DNA of 38,346 nt from assembly GCA_945870325.1 (NCBI GenBank), contig CAMBRQ010000024.1:1-38346 (forward strand), written 5' to 3'. The notes beneath the pieces are model-generated. The model ran no database searches, was not told where the DNA came from, and was given only the letters and a program-made list of their open reading frames with translations. Origin of the DNA: an uncultured Dorea sp. (GTDB lineage: Bacteria > Bacillota > Clostridia > Lachnospirales > Lachnospiraceae). Position numbers and translations under genes: made by a program. Positions 25,201-33,123 of this stretch are shown here, piece by piece; position 1 is the first letter of the stretch; the number at the start of each line of letters is the position of its first letter.

Positions 25201-26010
25201 TTATCTGGTTAGAACTTCTACGCCTGTCTCGGTAATCAGTACCATATATTCAATCTGAGCAGAGAGACCGTCGTCGATGGTATATACGGTCCAGCCGTTG
25301 TCTTCGTCTATGAAGAAGTCTGGGCTTCCTTCGTTGATCATCGGCTCGATGGTGAACATCATCCCCGGAACCAGAACCATCTCGCTGCCCTTTGGTGTTA
25401 CATAACTGACGAAAGGCTCCTCATGGAACTCAAGACCGATTCCGTGACCGCCGATTTCTTCTACGACAGAATAGCCATTTGCCTGGGCATGGGAATTGAT
25501 CGCATAGGCGATATCTCCAAGGTGTCCCCAAGGTTTTGCGGCTTTCAGCCCGAGTTCCACACACTCCTTAGTGACCCGTACAATCTTCTCTGCCTCAGGA
25601 GAGATGTCCCCAATGGTAAACATACGGGAAGCATCAGAGAAATATCCGTCCAAAATGGTCGACACATCGACGTTAATGATATCCCCCTCTTCCAGAATCT
25701 CGTTCTCATCCGGGATTCCATGACAGATTACATTGTTAATAGAAGTACATACACTCTTCGGGAATCCTTCATAATTAAGCGGCGCCGGAATCCCGCCATG
25801 CTCCGTTGTAAAATCATAAACCAAACGGTCAATCTCAGCCGTACTCATACCTGCATGAATATGAGCAGCCACATGATCCAAAACCGCGGTGTTCAGCGCG
25901 GCACTTTTCTTAATAGCTTCAATCTGCTCCAGTGTCTTCAATAAGGAACGGTCAGGAACAATCTGCCCCTTCGCCGCCAAAGACCACAATCTTATATCTA
26001 ACTTATCCAC
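25201..26010 (-). CDS. map: Methionine aminopeptidase, type I
   Basis: Removes the initiator methionine from new proteins. The 269-residue pita-bread enzyme shows all five metal ligands by motif: NVDVSTILDGYFSDASRMF (two Asp), GGHGIGLEFHEEP (His), FTIEPMI (Glu) and the final Glu in AQIEYMVLIT. The N-terminal ~25 residues (LWSLAAKGQIVPDRS) precede the usual family start. The start appears to be GTG at 26010 with a weak GCAGG site; an internal start is possible. This copy is a free-standing gene read against its neighbours and may be a second MetAP besides the one expected in the ribosomal-protein operon. Confidence 0.92.
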   Translation of the reverse strand: MDKLDIRLWSLAAKGQIVPDRSLLKTLEQIEAIKKSAALNTAVLDHVAAHIHAGMSTAEIDRLVYDFTTEHGGIPAPLNYEGFPKSVCTSINNVICHGIPDENEILEEGDIINVDVSTILDGYFSDASRMFTIGDISPEAEKIVRVTKECVELGLKAAKPWGHLGDIAYAINSHAQANGYSVVEEIGGHGIGLEFHEEPFVSYVTPKGSEMVLVPGMMFTIEPMINEGSPDFFIDEDNGWTVYTIDDGLSAQIEYMVLITETGVEVLTR

Positions 26011-26126
26011 AACATTTACCTGCTTTCTATGTTAATACCTTCAATCTTCATTATAACACCCCTGTCAAGTGGGACTATTTTCGGGGGATTTCGTTAGGGT
26101 GGGATTCAGTCGCTGACTAGTGCACA

Positions 26127-26317
26127 CAGCAGTTCTGAGATCCGGCATATATCTAAGCAAACAATTCAGGCGCGCTTTTAATGGAGGTGAAATCCACTAC
26201 TTACGAAGACTTAGACGTGAAGGCTTTCCTGAACGTCTTAGTCGTAGTTAGTAGTTAGTTCACCGGAATGTTGCACCGTTTGCGTGGTATATGCCGGATC
26301 TCAGAACTGCGTCCACT
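26127..26317 (-). ncRNA. 191-nt structured element, copy B (unknown family)
   Basis: The gap 26011-26474 holds this element and the promoter at 26365. Read on the minus strand it aligns with copy A (23801-23991) without a gap. The outer stem is a perfect 23 bp (26129-26151 with 26288-26310), with quite different sequence from copy A (GCAGTTCTGAGATCC against GCAGGTCCAAGAAAA). Inner stems also change in step: ACTA (26196)/TAGT (26245), where A has ACTG/CAGT, and AGACGT (26213-26218)/ACGTCT (26233-26238), where A has AGGCAC/GTGCCT. It lies 117 nt upstream of map (minus) and 158 nt upstream of pfkA (plus), so it could in principle sit in either leader. Confidence 0.7.
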
Positions 26318-26364
26318 GACCAGCAACCGAATTCCAGCATTTCAAATTCCCCCACCCCAAACTA

Positions 26365-26393
26365 TTGTATGATAATAAAAAATGGGGTATAAT
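26365..26393 (+). promoter_or_regulatory. SigA-type promoter of pfkA
   Basis: TTGTAT (26365-26370), a 17-nt spacer and a perfect TATAAT (26388-26393), about 80 nt before the start codon. The leader contains a GTGTG/CACAC hairpin. Confidence 0.75.
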
Positions 26394-26474
26394 TTCATTA
26401 TATTGTGTGTTGCCAAAAGACATCACACCCAATCATAATGTACGAAAAAGATGTGAAAAAGAAAGGAGTAGCGT

Positions 26475-27551
26475 ATGTTAAGAATAGGAATGCTTACAAG
26501 CGGAGGAGACTGTCAGGCACTAAATGCAGCGATGCGTGGTGTTGTAAAGGGGATTTGTTCTAAGAGAGATGATGTAGAGATCTACGGATTCCAGGAAGGA
26601 TATAAGGGATTGATCTATTCGAACTTCAAGATGCTGACTTCCAGAGATTTCTCAGGAATCCTGACGGTAGGAGGAACAATCCTCGGAACTTCCAGACAGC
26701 CGTTCAAGTTGATGAGAGTGCCGGATGAGAATGGTCTGGACAAGGTTGAGGCGATGAAGCATACGTATCATAAGTTGAACCTGGACTGCCTGGTAGTGCT
26801 TGGCGGTAACGGTACACATAAGACGGCGAACCTGTTAAGAGAAGAGGGTTTGAATGTGATCACTCTTCCGAAGACAATTGATAACGACCTGTGGGGAACG
26901 GATATGACATTCGGATTCCAGAGTGCGGTTGATATTGCTACGGATACGATTGACAAGATCCACACAACAGCAACATCCCACAGCCGTGTATTCATCGTTG
27001 AGGTTATGGGACATAAGGTTGGCTGGGTAACCCTGCATGCAGGTATTGCCGGCGGCGCTGATATCATCCTGCTTCCTGAGATTCCATATGATATCAATGT
27101 GGTTGCAGAGGCAATCAATAAGAGAAAAGCAGCCGGAAAGAGATTCACGATCATTGCGGTTGCAGAAGGTGCGATTTCCAAAGAAGATGCGAAACTTTCT
27201 AAGAAAGAACTGAAAGAGAAGGCAGCAAAGAAGAAATATCCATCCGTAGCATACGAAGTGGCTGAGAGAATCCAGAAGAAGACGGATCAGGAAGTACGTA
27301 TCACAGTTCCTGGACATACACAGCGAGGCGGATCTCCGTGTCCATATGACCGTGTACTTTCCACAAGACTCGGTGCAGCAGCCGCAGAGGCAATTTTGGA
27401 TGGCGATTTTGGAAAGATGATGGCTGTTAAGAAGAACGATATTGTACGTGTTCCGTTGGCTGAAGTAGCAGGCAAGTTAAAATACGTAGATCCGAAGTCT
27501 GATATTATCAAAGAAGCAGAACTGACAGGTATCAGTTTCGGTGTAAAATAA
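26475..27551 (+). CDS. pfkA: 6-phosphofructokinase
   Basis: Phosphorylates fructose-6-phosphate to fructose-1,6-bisphosphate in glycolysis. The 358-residue PFK shows the nucleotide loop TSGGDCQALNAAMRG (residues ~8-22), GGNGTHKTA (~110-118) and the catalytic PKTIDNDL (~132-139). The donor-determining positions are Gly113 (ATP-like) and Lys133 (as in PPi enzymes), the mixed type seen in many anaerobes and usually ATP-dependent. The Mg-binding Asp of GGDG is Asn here. AAAGGAG precedes the ATG. dnaX starts 28 nt after the stop, so the two may share a transcript. Confidence 0.93.
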   Translation: MLRIGMLTSGGDCQALNAAMRGVVKGICSKRDDVEIYGFQEGYKGLIYSNFKMLTSRDFSGILTVGGTILGTSRQPFKLMRVPDENGLDKVEAMKHTYHKLNLDCLVVLGGNGTHKTANLLREEGLNVITLPKTIDNDLWGTDMTFGFQSAVDIATDTIDKIHTTATSHSRVFIVEVMGHKVGWVTLHAGIAGGADIILLPEIPYDINVVAEAINKRKAAGKRFTIIAVAEGAISKEDAKLSKKELKEKAAKKKYPSVAYEVAERIQKKTDQEVRITVPGHTQRGGSPCPYDRVLSTRLGAAAAEAILDGDFGKMMAVKKNDIVRVPLAEVAGKLKYVDPKSDIIKEAELTGISFGVK

Positions 27552-27578
27552 GACGAAGTAGACAGGGAGTGTAAATAG

Positions 27579-29156
27579 ATGTCATATACGGCATTATACC
27601 GGAAGTTCCGTCCTGATGAATTCGAGGATGTTAAAGGGCAGGACGCCATTGTAAAAACGTTAAAGAACCAGATTAAGGCTGAGCGTATCGGTCACGCCTA
27701 TCTGTTCTGCGGAACGCGGGGGACGGGGAAGACCACCGTGGCGAAGATATTTGCAAAAGCAGTGAATTGTGAACATCCGGTAGATGGAAGTCCATGCGGC
27801 GAGTGTGCCATGTGTAAGGCGATTGCATCTGGTGCGTCCATGAATGTGATCGAGATTGATGCGGCATCGAATAACGGTGTGGATAATATCCGTGAGATTC
27901 GGGAAGAAGTGGCATACCGTCCCACAGAAGGGCGATATAAAGTCTATATCATAGATGAGGTTCATATGCTCTCCATAGGAGCGTTCAATGCACTGCTTAA
28001 GACACTGGAGGAGCCGCCGGAATACGTGATATTCATTCTGGCGACGACGGAAGCGCATAAGATTCCGATTACCATCTTAAGCAGGTGCCAGCGGTATGAT
28101 TTCAAGAGGATTTCGATCGAAACCATTTCCGCAAGGCTTCGGGAACTGATTGAAAAAGAACAGTGGGATGTGGAGGAGAAGGCGGTCCGCTATATTGCGA
28201 AGATGGCGGACGGCTCCATGCGAGATTCCCTAAGTCTTCTGGATCAGTGTGTGGCGTTCTATATCGGTGAGAGACTGACTTACGATCATGTGTTAGAAGT
28301 CCTGGGAGCCGTGGATACGGAAGTGTTCAGCCGGCTCCTTCGGGAATTGATCTCTATGGATGTGCATAGAGTGATAGAGACGGTGGAAGAACTGGTGATG
28401 CAGGGGCGGGAGTTGTCCCAGATGGCGTCGGATTTTACCTGGTATCTCCGGAATCTTCTGCTGGTGAAAAGTTCAGATAATATGGAAGATGTATTGGATG
28501 TGTCGTCAGAGAATCTTGCGCAGTTAAAAGAAGAGGCGCAGATGATTGACAACGACACGTTAATCCGTTATATTAGAATCTTCTCAGACCTTACCAATCA
28601 ACTAAAATACGCAACCCAGAAGCGGGTTCTGCTGGAGGTCACCATGATCAAATTGTGCAGGCCGGCGATGGATACGAACCAGGATGCGCTGCTTGACCGC
28701 ATTCGTGCGATTGAGAAGCAATTAGAGGAAGGGCTTCCGGAAGTCTCTGCGCGGGAAAAGATCGTTTATGTAAATGGAGATCAGCCGCAGAAGGAGAAGA
28801 AGCCAAAACCGGAACTTCCTAAAGCGCTGAATGAAGATGTCAAAGCGGTTGCGAAGGATTTTCGGTCGATTGCAAATAACGCTTCTCCGCTTCTTAGAAC
28901 GTATCTTAAGAAAGCGAGGCTCAGCGCCGGAGAAGGGAATCGTCTGCTGATTGTATTCCCGGACGAGGTGAGCGCAAGTTTCGTGGCGGCAGCGGAGCAT
29001 AAAGCAGAGATTGAAAGCCTGATTGAAGAGAAGATTGGGAAGAAGGTTGAGACGGAGATCCGGCAGTTGGAAGAAGGCCGGAGATTTGAAGATAATTTTG
29101 TAGATCTTGAGAATCTTGGAGATCTGATCCATATGGAGATAACAGTAGAAGATTAG
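27579..29156 (+). CDS. dnaX: DNA polymerase III subunits gamma/tau
   Basis: The clamp-loader ATPase that links the replication polymerases and loads the sliding clamp. It has 525 residues. The N-terminal AAA+ part carries Walker A GTRGTGKTT (~residues 45-53), the zinc module with CEHPVDGSPCGECAMC, Walker B IIDEVHMLS and sensor SRCQRYDF. Domain III and a variable lysine-rich tail follow, with no sign of an internal frameshift site needed for gamma. The gene is followed at 13 nt by ybaB and then recR, the usual order. Confidence 0.95.
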   Translation: MSYTALYRKFRPDEFEDVKGQDAIVKTLKNQIKAERIGHAYLFCGTRGTGKTTVAKIFAKAVNCEHPVDGSPCGECAMCKAIASGASMNVIEIDAASNNGVDNIREIREEVAYRPTEGRYKVYIIDEVHMLSIGAFNALLKTLEEPPEYVIFILATTEAHKIPITILSRCQRYDFKRISIETISARLRELIEKEQWDVEEKAVRYIAKMADGSMRDSLSLLDQCVAFYIGERLTYDHVLEVLGAVDTEVFSRLLRELISMDVHRVIETVEELVMQGRELSQMASDFTWYLRNLLLVKSSDNMEDVLDVSSENLAQLKEEAQMIDNDTLIRYIRIFSDLTNQLKYATQKRVLLEVTMIKLCRPAMDTNQDALLDRIRAIEKQLEEGLPEVSAREKIVYVNGDQPQKEKKPKPELPKALNEDVKAVAKDFRSIANNASPLLRTYLKKARLSAGEGNRLLIVFPDEVSASFVAAAEHKAEIESLIEEKIGKKVETEIRQLEEGRRFEDNFVDLENLGDLIHMEITVED

Positions 29157-29169
29157 GAGGATATGAATT

Positions 29170-29523
29170 ATGGCAAAAAGAGGTGGATTCCCAGGCGGAG
29201 GAATGCCGGGAAATATGGCGAATCTGATGAAACAGGCGCAGAAGATGCAGCGTCAGATGGAAGAACAGGCAAAAGAGATGGAGACGAAGGAGTTCAGCGC
29301 AACTGCAGGCGGCGGCGCGGTAGAAGTGACGGTCTCCGGAACGAAGCAGTTGCTGAAAGTGAAGCTGGATGAAGAAGTAGTAGATCCGGATGATGTTGAG
29401 ATGTTAGAAGACCTGATCGTGGCAGCCGTCAATGAGGCGCTTGGCAAAGTAGACGAAGCATCCGCGTCCGCAATGTCCAAATTCACAGGCGGAATGGGCG
29501 GCCAGATGCCTGGATTATTCTAA
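29170..29523 (+). CDS. YbaB/EbfC nucleoid-associated protein
   Basis: A 117-residue DNA-binding protein that forms a tweezer-like dimer. The N-terminal glycine-rich stretch ([12 protein letters not shown]), the coiled helix with [19 protein letters not shown] and the conserved [18 protein letters not shown] are typical. AGGAGG precedes the ATG. Placement between dnaX and recR is conserved and suggests a role tied to recombination or repair. Confidence 0.94.
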   Translation: MAKRGGFPGGGMPGNMANLMKQAQKMQRQMEEQAKEMETKEFSATAGGGAVEVTVSGTKQLLKVKLDEEVVDPDDVEMLEDLIVAAVNEALGKVDEASASAMSKFTGGMGGQMPGLF

Positions 29524-29539
29524 CAGGGAGTTAAGATAC

Positions 29540-30136
29540 ATGGATTACTACAGTAACCAGATAAGCAGATTAATTGAAGAATTATCATGCCTCCCGGGCA
29601 TAGGATCAAAGTCAGCGGCAAGGCTGGCTTTTCACTTGATACATATGCCTTTGGAGGATGTAAAAAGGCTTGCTAATACGATGGTAGAAGCCAAAGAGAA
29701 TGTTAGATATTGCTCCGAATGCTATACCCTTACGGACCAGGAACTGTGCCCGATCTGCAGAAATGAGAACCGGGATCACAAGACCATCATGGTGGTAGAG
29801 AATACGAGAGACTTGGCAGCATACGAGAAGACCGGGAAATATGGTGGTGTATACCACGTACTCCACGGGGCGATCTCCCCGATGCTTGGCATCGGACCGG
29901 AAGACATTAAGCTAAAGGAGTTGATCGAACGTCTGCAAGGAGATGTGGATGAAGTGATCATTGCGACCAACTCAAGTCTCGAGGGAGAGACCACTGCAAT
30001 GTATATCAGCAAATTGATTAAGCCTACGGGAATTAAAGTCAGCAGAATTGCCAGCGGAGTTCCTGTGGGAGGGGATCTGGAGTATATAGATGAAGTAACA
30101 TTGCTTCGGGCGCTCGAAGGTCGTACACAGTTATAA
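29540..30136 (+). CDS. recR: Recombination mediator RecR
   Basis: Works with RecF and RecO to load RecA on gapped DNA. The 198-residue protein has the helix-hairpin-helix ([17 protein letters not shown], ~residues 14-30) and a four-Cys zinc finger ([16 protein letters not shown], ~57-72). A Toprim domain follows with [15 protein letters not shown] and [12 protein letters not shown], then the C-terminal Walker B-like end. Its stop codon abuts a copy of the GGGGACGGGGG repeat. Confidence 0.96.
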   Translation: MDYYSNQISRLIEELSCLPGIGSKSAARLAFHLIHMPLEDVKRLANTMVEAKENVRYCSECYTLTDQELCPICRNENRDHKTIMVVENTRDLAAYEKTGKYGGVYHVLHGAISPMLGIGPEDIKLKELIERLQGDVDEVIIATNSSLEGETTAMYISKLIKPTGIKVSRIASGVPVGGDLEYIDEVTLLRALEGRTQL

Positions 30137-30220
30137 ATTGGGGACGGGGGTTTTTGCAATTTCCCCCGTCCCCAATTGAAATAGCCGTGTCCCTTTTTGA
30201 ATTTGCCCTGTCCCCAATTG
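30136..30220 (-). repeat. GGGGACGGGGG palindromic repeat, composite copy (reversed)
   Basis: The 15-bp arms AATTGGGGACGGGGG (30136-30150) and CCCCCGTCCCCAATT (30163-30177) are followed by GTGTCCCTTTTT (30188-30199) and CCCTGTCCCC (30206-30215). On the minus strand this is the same two-part element as 11473-11548. It fills most of the space between recR and the LacI gene. Confidence 0.9.
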
Positions 30221-30233
30221 AGGTAAATATAAA

Positions 30234-31349
30234 ATGAAAAAGAAGAAAATTACATCTACAGATATTGCGAGAGCAGCCGGTGTCTCCCAATCAACTGTCT
30301 CCATGATCCTGAATAAGAAGTACAACGTCTCCTTTTCCAAAGATACCATAGAGAAAGTGGAAAAAGCAGCGAAAGATTTAGGCTACGTTCCGCCCAGGCG
30401 CAAGACCAGGAAAGGCTCGAAAAAAGAGAAACTATTGGTAGTGTTCTGCTCGAACCTGACGAATCCATATTATGTCATGCTGCTGCAGGGAATTGAATCC
30501 CGCGCCAAGGAGCAAGGCTTCGGTCTGTTCGTCTGCAATACGCAAAGGGACTTGAAGATGGAGGAGCGCTATCTCAAGATGATGTGGGAACTGAAACCTC
30601 TGGGCATTATCTATACCTGCAATCCCAGCCACTGCTTTATGGATCTGGTGCAGGAACTGTCGCAGAAGATACCGGTGGCGATTATTAATAACCAGAATGA
30701 GAAGATGGATGTAGACGCGGTGGAATTGGATAATTCCAAACTCGGCAGGATCATGGCGCGCCATCTACTGGAACTGGGTCACCGTAAAGTGGCATATATA
30801 GCACCGCCTCTTACTGCACGCCAGAAGCAGCGTTCTAAGAGAGTGGAAGGCTTCTTAAAAGAGTATGAAAAAGTAGGGATGAAAGATCAGGTAGTGATTA
30901 AGGCGGCGAAAGAAGAGATAGATCTGGATATTGCCAATATAGATTCCGAATATAAGATCGGATACGACCTGACGCGTGAATTATTGCAGGAAGAGAAAAA
31001 TATCACCGCAATTGTAGGCTTGAATGATATGATCGCATTCGGCATTCTGGATGCACTTCATGAAGCAAAGATTAAAGTGCCGTCAGAGATGTCCGTTATG
31101 GGATGCGACAACACCTTATTTGCTCGGATGCACAAGGTGGATCTTACGACGATAGAGCACTTTGTCATCTTTAAAGGCAGAGATGCATGTGACATTATTA
31201 TGAAGAAAATAGCGTCCCACCATACACCATATTCTGAGATCGAGCCAATCAGCACATATCATGTAGAATATGAGCCGAAACTCATTATAAGAGGAACAAC
31301 ATCTTATGCCAAAGAGCCAAGAAAAAGAGGAATAAAAAATAAAAATTAA
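30234..31349 (+). CDS. LacI-family transcriptional regulator
   Basis: A 371-residue repressor with an N-terminal LacI HTH (TSTDIARAAGVSQSTVSMIL, residues ~7-26) and hinge. A periplasmic-binding-protein-like sensor domain follows (VFCSNLTNPYYVMLLQGIE, then VGLNDMIAFGILDALHEA). The C-terminus ends in a basic tail (KEPRKRGIKNKN). The start ATG at 30234 lacks an ideal ribosome site (AATTGAGGTAAAT upstream). It precedes the transaldolase/transketolase genes, whose leader has the dyad GGTGAATCGGTTCACC, so it probably controls them. The effector sugar is unknown. 31350-31518 holds AT-rich sequence with one TGTATTTCT/AGAAATACA hairpin (31350-31397). Confidence 0.92.
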   Translation: MKKKKITSTDIARAAGVSQSTVSMILNKKYNVSFSKDTIEKVEKAAKDLGYVPPRRKTRKGSKKEKLLVVFCSNLTNPYYVMLLQGIESRAKEQGFGLFVCNTQRDLKMEERYLKMMWELKPLGIIYTCNPSHCFMDLVQELSQKIPVAIINNQNEKMDVDAVELDNSKLGRIMARHLLELGHRKVAYIAPPLTARQKQRSKRVEGFLKEYEKVGMKDQVVIKAAKEEIDLDIANIDSEYKIGYDLTRELLQEEKNITAIVGLNDMIAFGILDALHEAKIKVPSEMSVMGCDNTLFARMHKVDLTTIEHFVIFKGRDACDIIMKKIASHHTPYSEIEPISTYHVEYEPKLIIRGTTSYAKEPRKRGIKNKN

Positions 31350-31518
31350 TGTATTTCTTAAAATTATTATTAATAAAAATGAATTCTGAGAAATACAGAA
31401 ACGTCTAAAACACGGCGATAAAAAAATAGTCAATTAAAATTTGAAAAAAATATAACAATCTTGTGTTGATAAAATAGAATTATTAACAAAAGAAATTATT
31501 AATAAAAATCAGGCGCTA

Positions 31519-31548
31519 TTGACCAACCTTCCCCCTATAAGTTATAAT
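31519..31548 (+). promoter_or_regulatory. SigA-type promoter for the transaldolase-transketolase genes
   Basis: TTGACC (31519-31524), an 18-nt spacer and a perfect TATAAT (31543-31548). Transcription would begin near 31555, just before the operator. Confidence 0.78.
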
Positions 31549-31572
31549 CCAATCATGAAGCAAACAGCGCAA

Positions 31573-31588
31573 GGTGAATCGGTTCACC
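31573..31588 (+). promoter_or_regulatory. LacI-type operator
   Basis: GGTGAATCGGTTCACC has perfect GGTGAA/TTCACC arms around a 4-nt centre. It lies about 20-35 nt downstream of the predicted transcription start, a position suited to repression by the adjacent LacI-family protein or a CcpA-like relative. Confidence 0.7.
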
Positions 31589-31609
31589 GAATCAAAAGGA
31601 GGAAGAAAA

Positions 31610-32263
31610 ATGAGATTTTTCATCGACACAGCCAAAGTAGAAGACATTAAGAAAGCAAATGACATGGGGGTCATCTGCGGAGTAACAACCAACCCATCTC
31701 TGATCGCAAAAGAAGGAAGAGTATTTGAAGAAGTTATCGCAGAGATCGCATCTATCGTAGACGGACCAATCAGCGGAGAAGTGAAAGCAACAACTGTTGA
31801 TGCAGAAGGCATGATCGCAGAAGGAAGAGAGATTGCTAAGATCCACCCGAATATGGTAGTAAAGATCCCAATGACAGTAGAAGGCTTAAAAGCATGCAAG
31901 CAGTTAACTGCTGAAGGAATCAAGACAAACGTAACACTAATCTTCACAGCGAACCAGGCATTATTAGCAGCAAGAGCAGGCGCTACTTACGTATCTCCAT
32001 TCCTGGGTCGTCTGGACGATATCTCCGTAAGAGGTACAGACCTGATCGCAGAGATTGCAGAGATCTTCAAGACAGCAGGCATCACAACACAGATCATCGC
32101 AGCAAGCGTACGTCACCCAATGCACGTAACAGACTGCGCATTAGCAGGTGCTGATATCGCAACAGTTCCATATTCTGTAATCGAGCAGATGACAAAGCAT
32201 CCATTAACAGACGCAGGAATCGCAAAATTCCAGGCAGACTACAAGGCAGTGTTCGGCGAGTAA
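31610..32263 (+). CDS. Transaldolase, small (TalC/FSA-like) type
   Basis: A 217-residue single-domain aldolase of the transaldolase/fructose-6-phosphate aldolase family. It moves a dihydroxyacetone unit in the non-oxidative pentose phosphate pathway. Visible are FFIDTA at the start, [13 protein letters not shown], the Schiff-base lysine in MVVKIPMT, and SPFLGRLDD. Family members of this length are either transaldolases or F6P aldolases and cannot be separated by eye; the co-transcribed transketolase favours transaldolase. AGGAGG precedes the ATG at 31610. Codon use is strongly biased (many GCA, ATC and AAG), suggesting high expression. Confidence 0.93.
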   Translation: MRFFIDTAKVEDIKKANDMGVICGVTTNPSLIAKEGRVFEEVIAEIASIVDGPISGEVKATTVDAEGMIAEGREIAKIHPNMVVKIPMTVEGLKACKQLTAEGIKTNVTLIFTANQALLAARAGATYVSPFLGRLDDISVRGTDLIAEIAEIFKTAGITTQIIAASVRHPMHVTDCALAGADIATVPYSVIEQMTKHPLTDAGIAKFQADYKAVFGE

Positions 32264-32286
32264 AATCATAGATTAGGAGGAACATC

Positions 32287-33123
32287 ATGAACAAATTGGA
32301 GTTAATGAAGACAGCAAATGAGGTCCGCAAGGGCATCGTTACTGCGGTACACAGCGCCAAATCCGGACATCCGGGCGGTTCTCTGTCCGCAGCAGACATC
32401 TACACATATCTGTTTTTCGAAGAGATGAATATCGATCCGGCAGATCCGAAGAAAGCAGACCGCGACCGTTTTGTATTATCCAAGGGGCATACAGCACCAG
32501 GATACTACTCTACACTGGCACATAGAGGATTCTTCCCGGTAGAAGACCTTACCACACTTCGTAAAGTAGGTTCTTATCTGCAGGGACATCCGGATATGAA
32601 GCATATCCCAGGCGTAGATATGTCAAGTGGTTCTCTCGGACAGGGAATCTCAGCAGCAGTGGGTATGGCAATCTCAGCCAAATTATCTGGCGACGACTAC
32701 AGAGTATATACCCTGCTTGGCGACGGCGAGATCCAGGAAGGTCAGGTATGGGAGGCATCCATGCTGGCAGCACACAGAAAACTGGACAATCTCGTTGTAA
32801 TTGTAGATAACAACAACCTTCAGATCGATGGAGCAATCGATGAAGTCAACTCTCCATATCCAATCGATCAGAAGTTTGAAGCATTTAATTTCCATGTAAT
32901 CAATATTGATGGAAATGATTTCGATCAGATCGATGCTGCATTCAAAGAGGCAAAAGAGACTAAGGGACAGCCGACAGCAATCATTGCTAAGACTGTAAAG
33001 GGCAAAGGTGTTTCCTTCATGGAGAATCAGGCTTCCTGGCATGGAGTGGCTCCAAATGATGATCAGTATGCAGTAGCAATGGCAGATTTAGAGAAAGTAG
33101 GTGAAGCATTATGTCAGAAGTAA
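32287..33123 (+). CDS. Transketolase, N-terminal subunit
   Basis: One half of a split transketolase, 278 residues, carrying the thiamine-pyrophosphate binding region. Visible are SGHPGGSLSAADIY, KGHTAPGYYS, and the TPP motif GDGEIQEGQVWEA through the NNNLQIDG end. It transfers two-carbon units between ketose and aldose phosphates. AGGAGG precedes the ATG. It overlaps the C-terminal subunit gene by 13 nt, so the two are made in balance. Split transketolases are common in Clostridia and archaea. Confidence 0.94.
   Translation: MNKLELMKTANEVRKGIVTAVHSAKSGHPGGSLSAADIYTYLFFEEMNIDPADPKKADRDRFVLSKGHTAPGYYSTLAHRGFFPVEDLTTLRKVGSYLQGHPDMKHIPGVDMSSGSLGQGISAAVGMAISAKLSGDDYRVYTLLGDGEIQEGQVWEASMLAAHRKLDNLVVIVDNNNLQIDGAIDEVNSPYPIDQKFEAFNFHVINIDGNDFDQIDAAFKEAKETKGQPTAIIAKTVKGKGVSFMENQASWHGVAPNDDQYAVAMADLEKVGEALCQK

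Noticed and set aside
31356-31520. AT-rich tract with repeated ATTATTAATAAAAAT as an origin or partition site
   Set aside because: No DnaA boxes or iterated sites were seen; it fits an AT-rich leader upstream of a strongly expressed gene.
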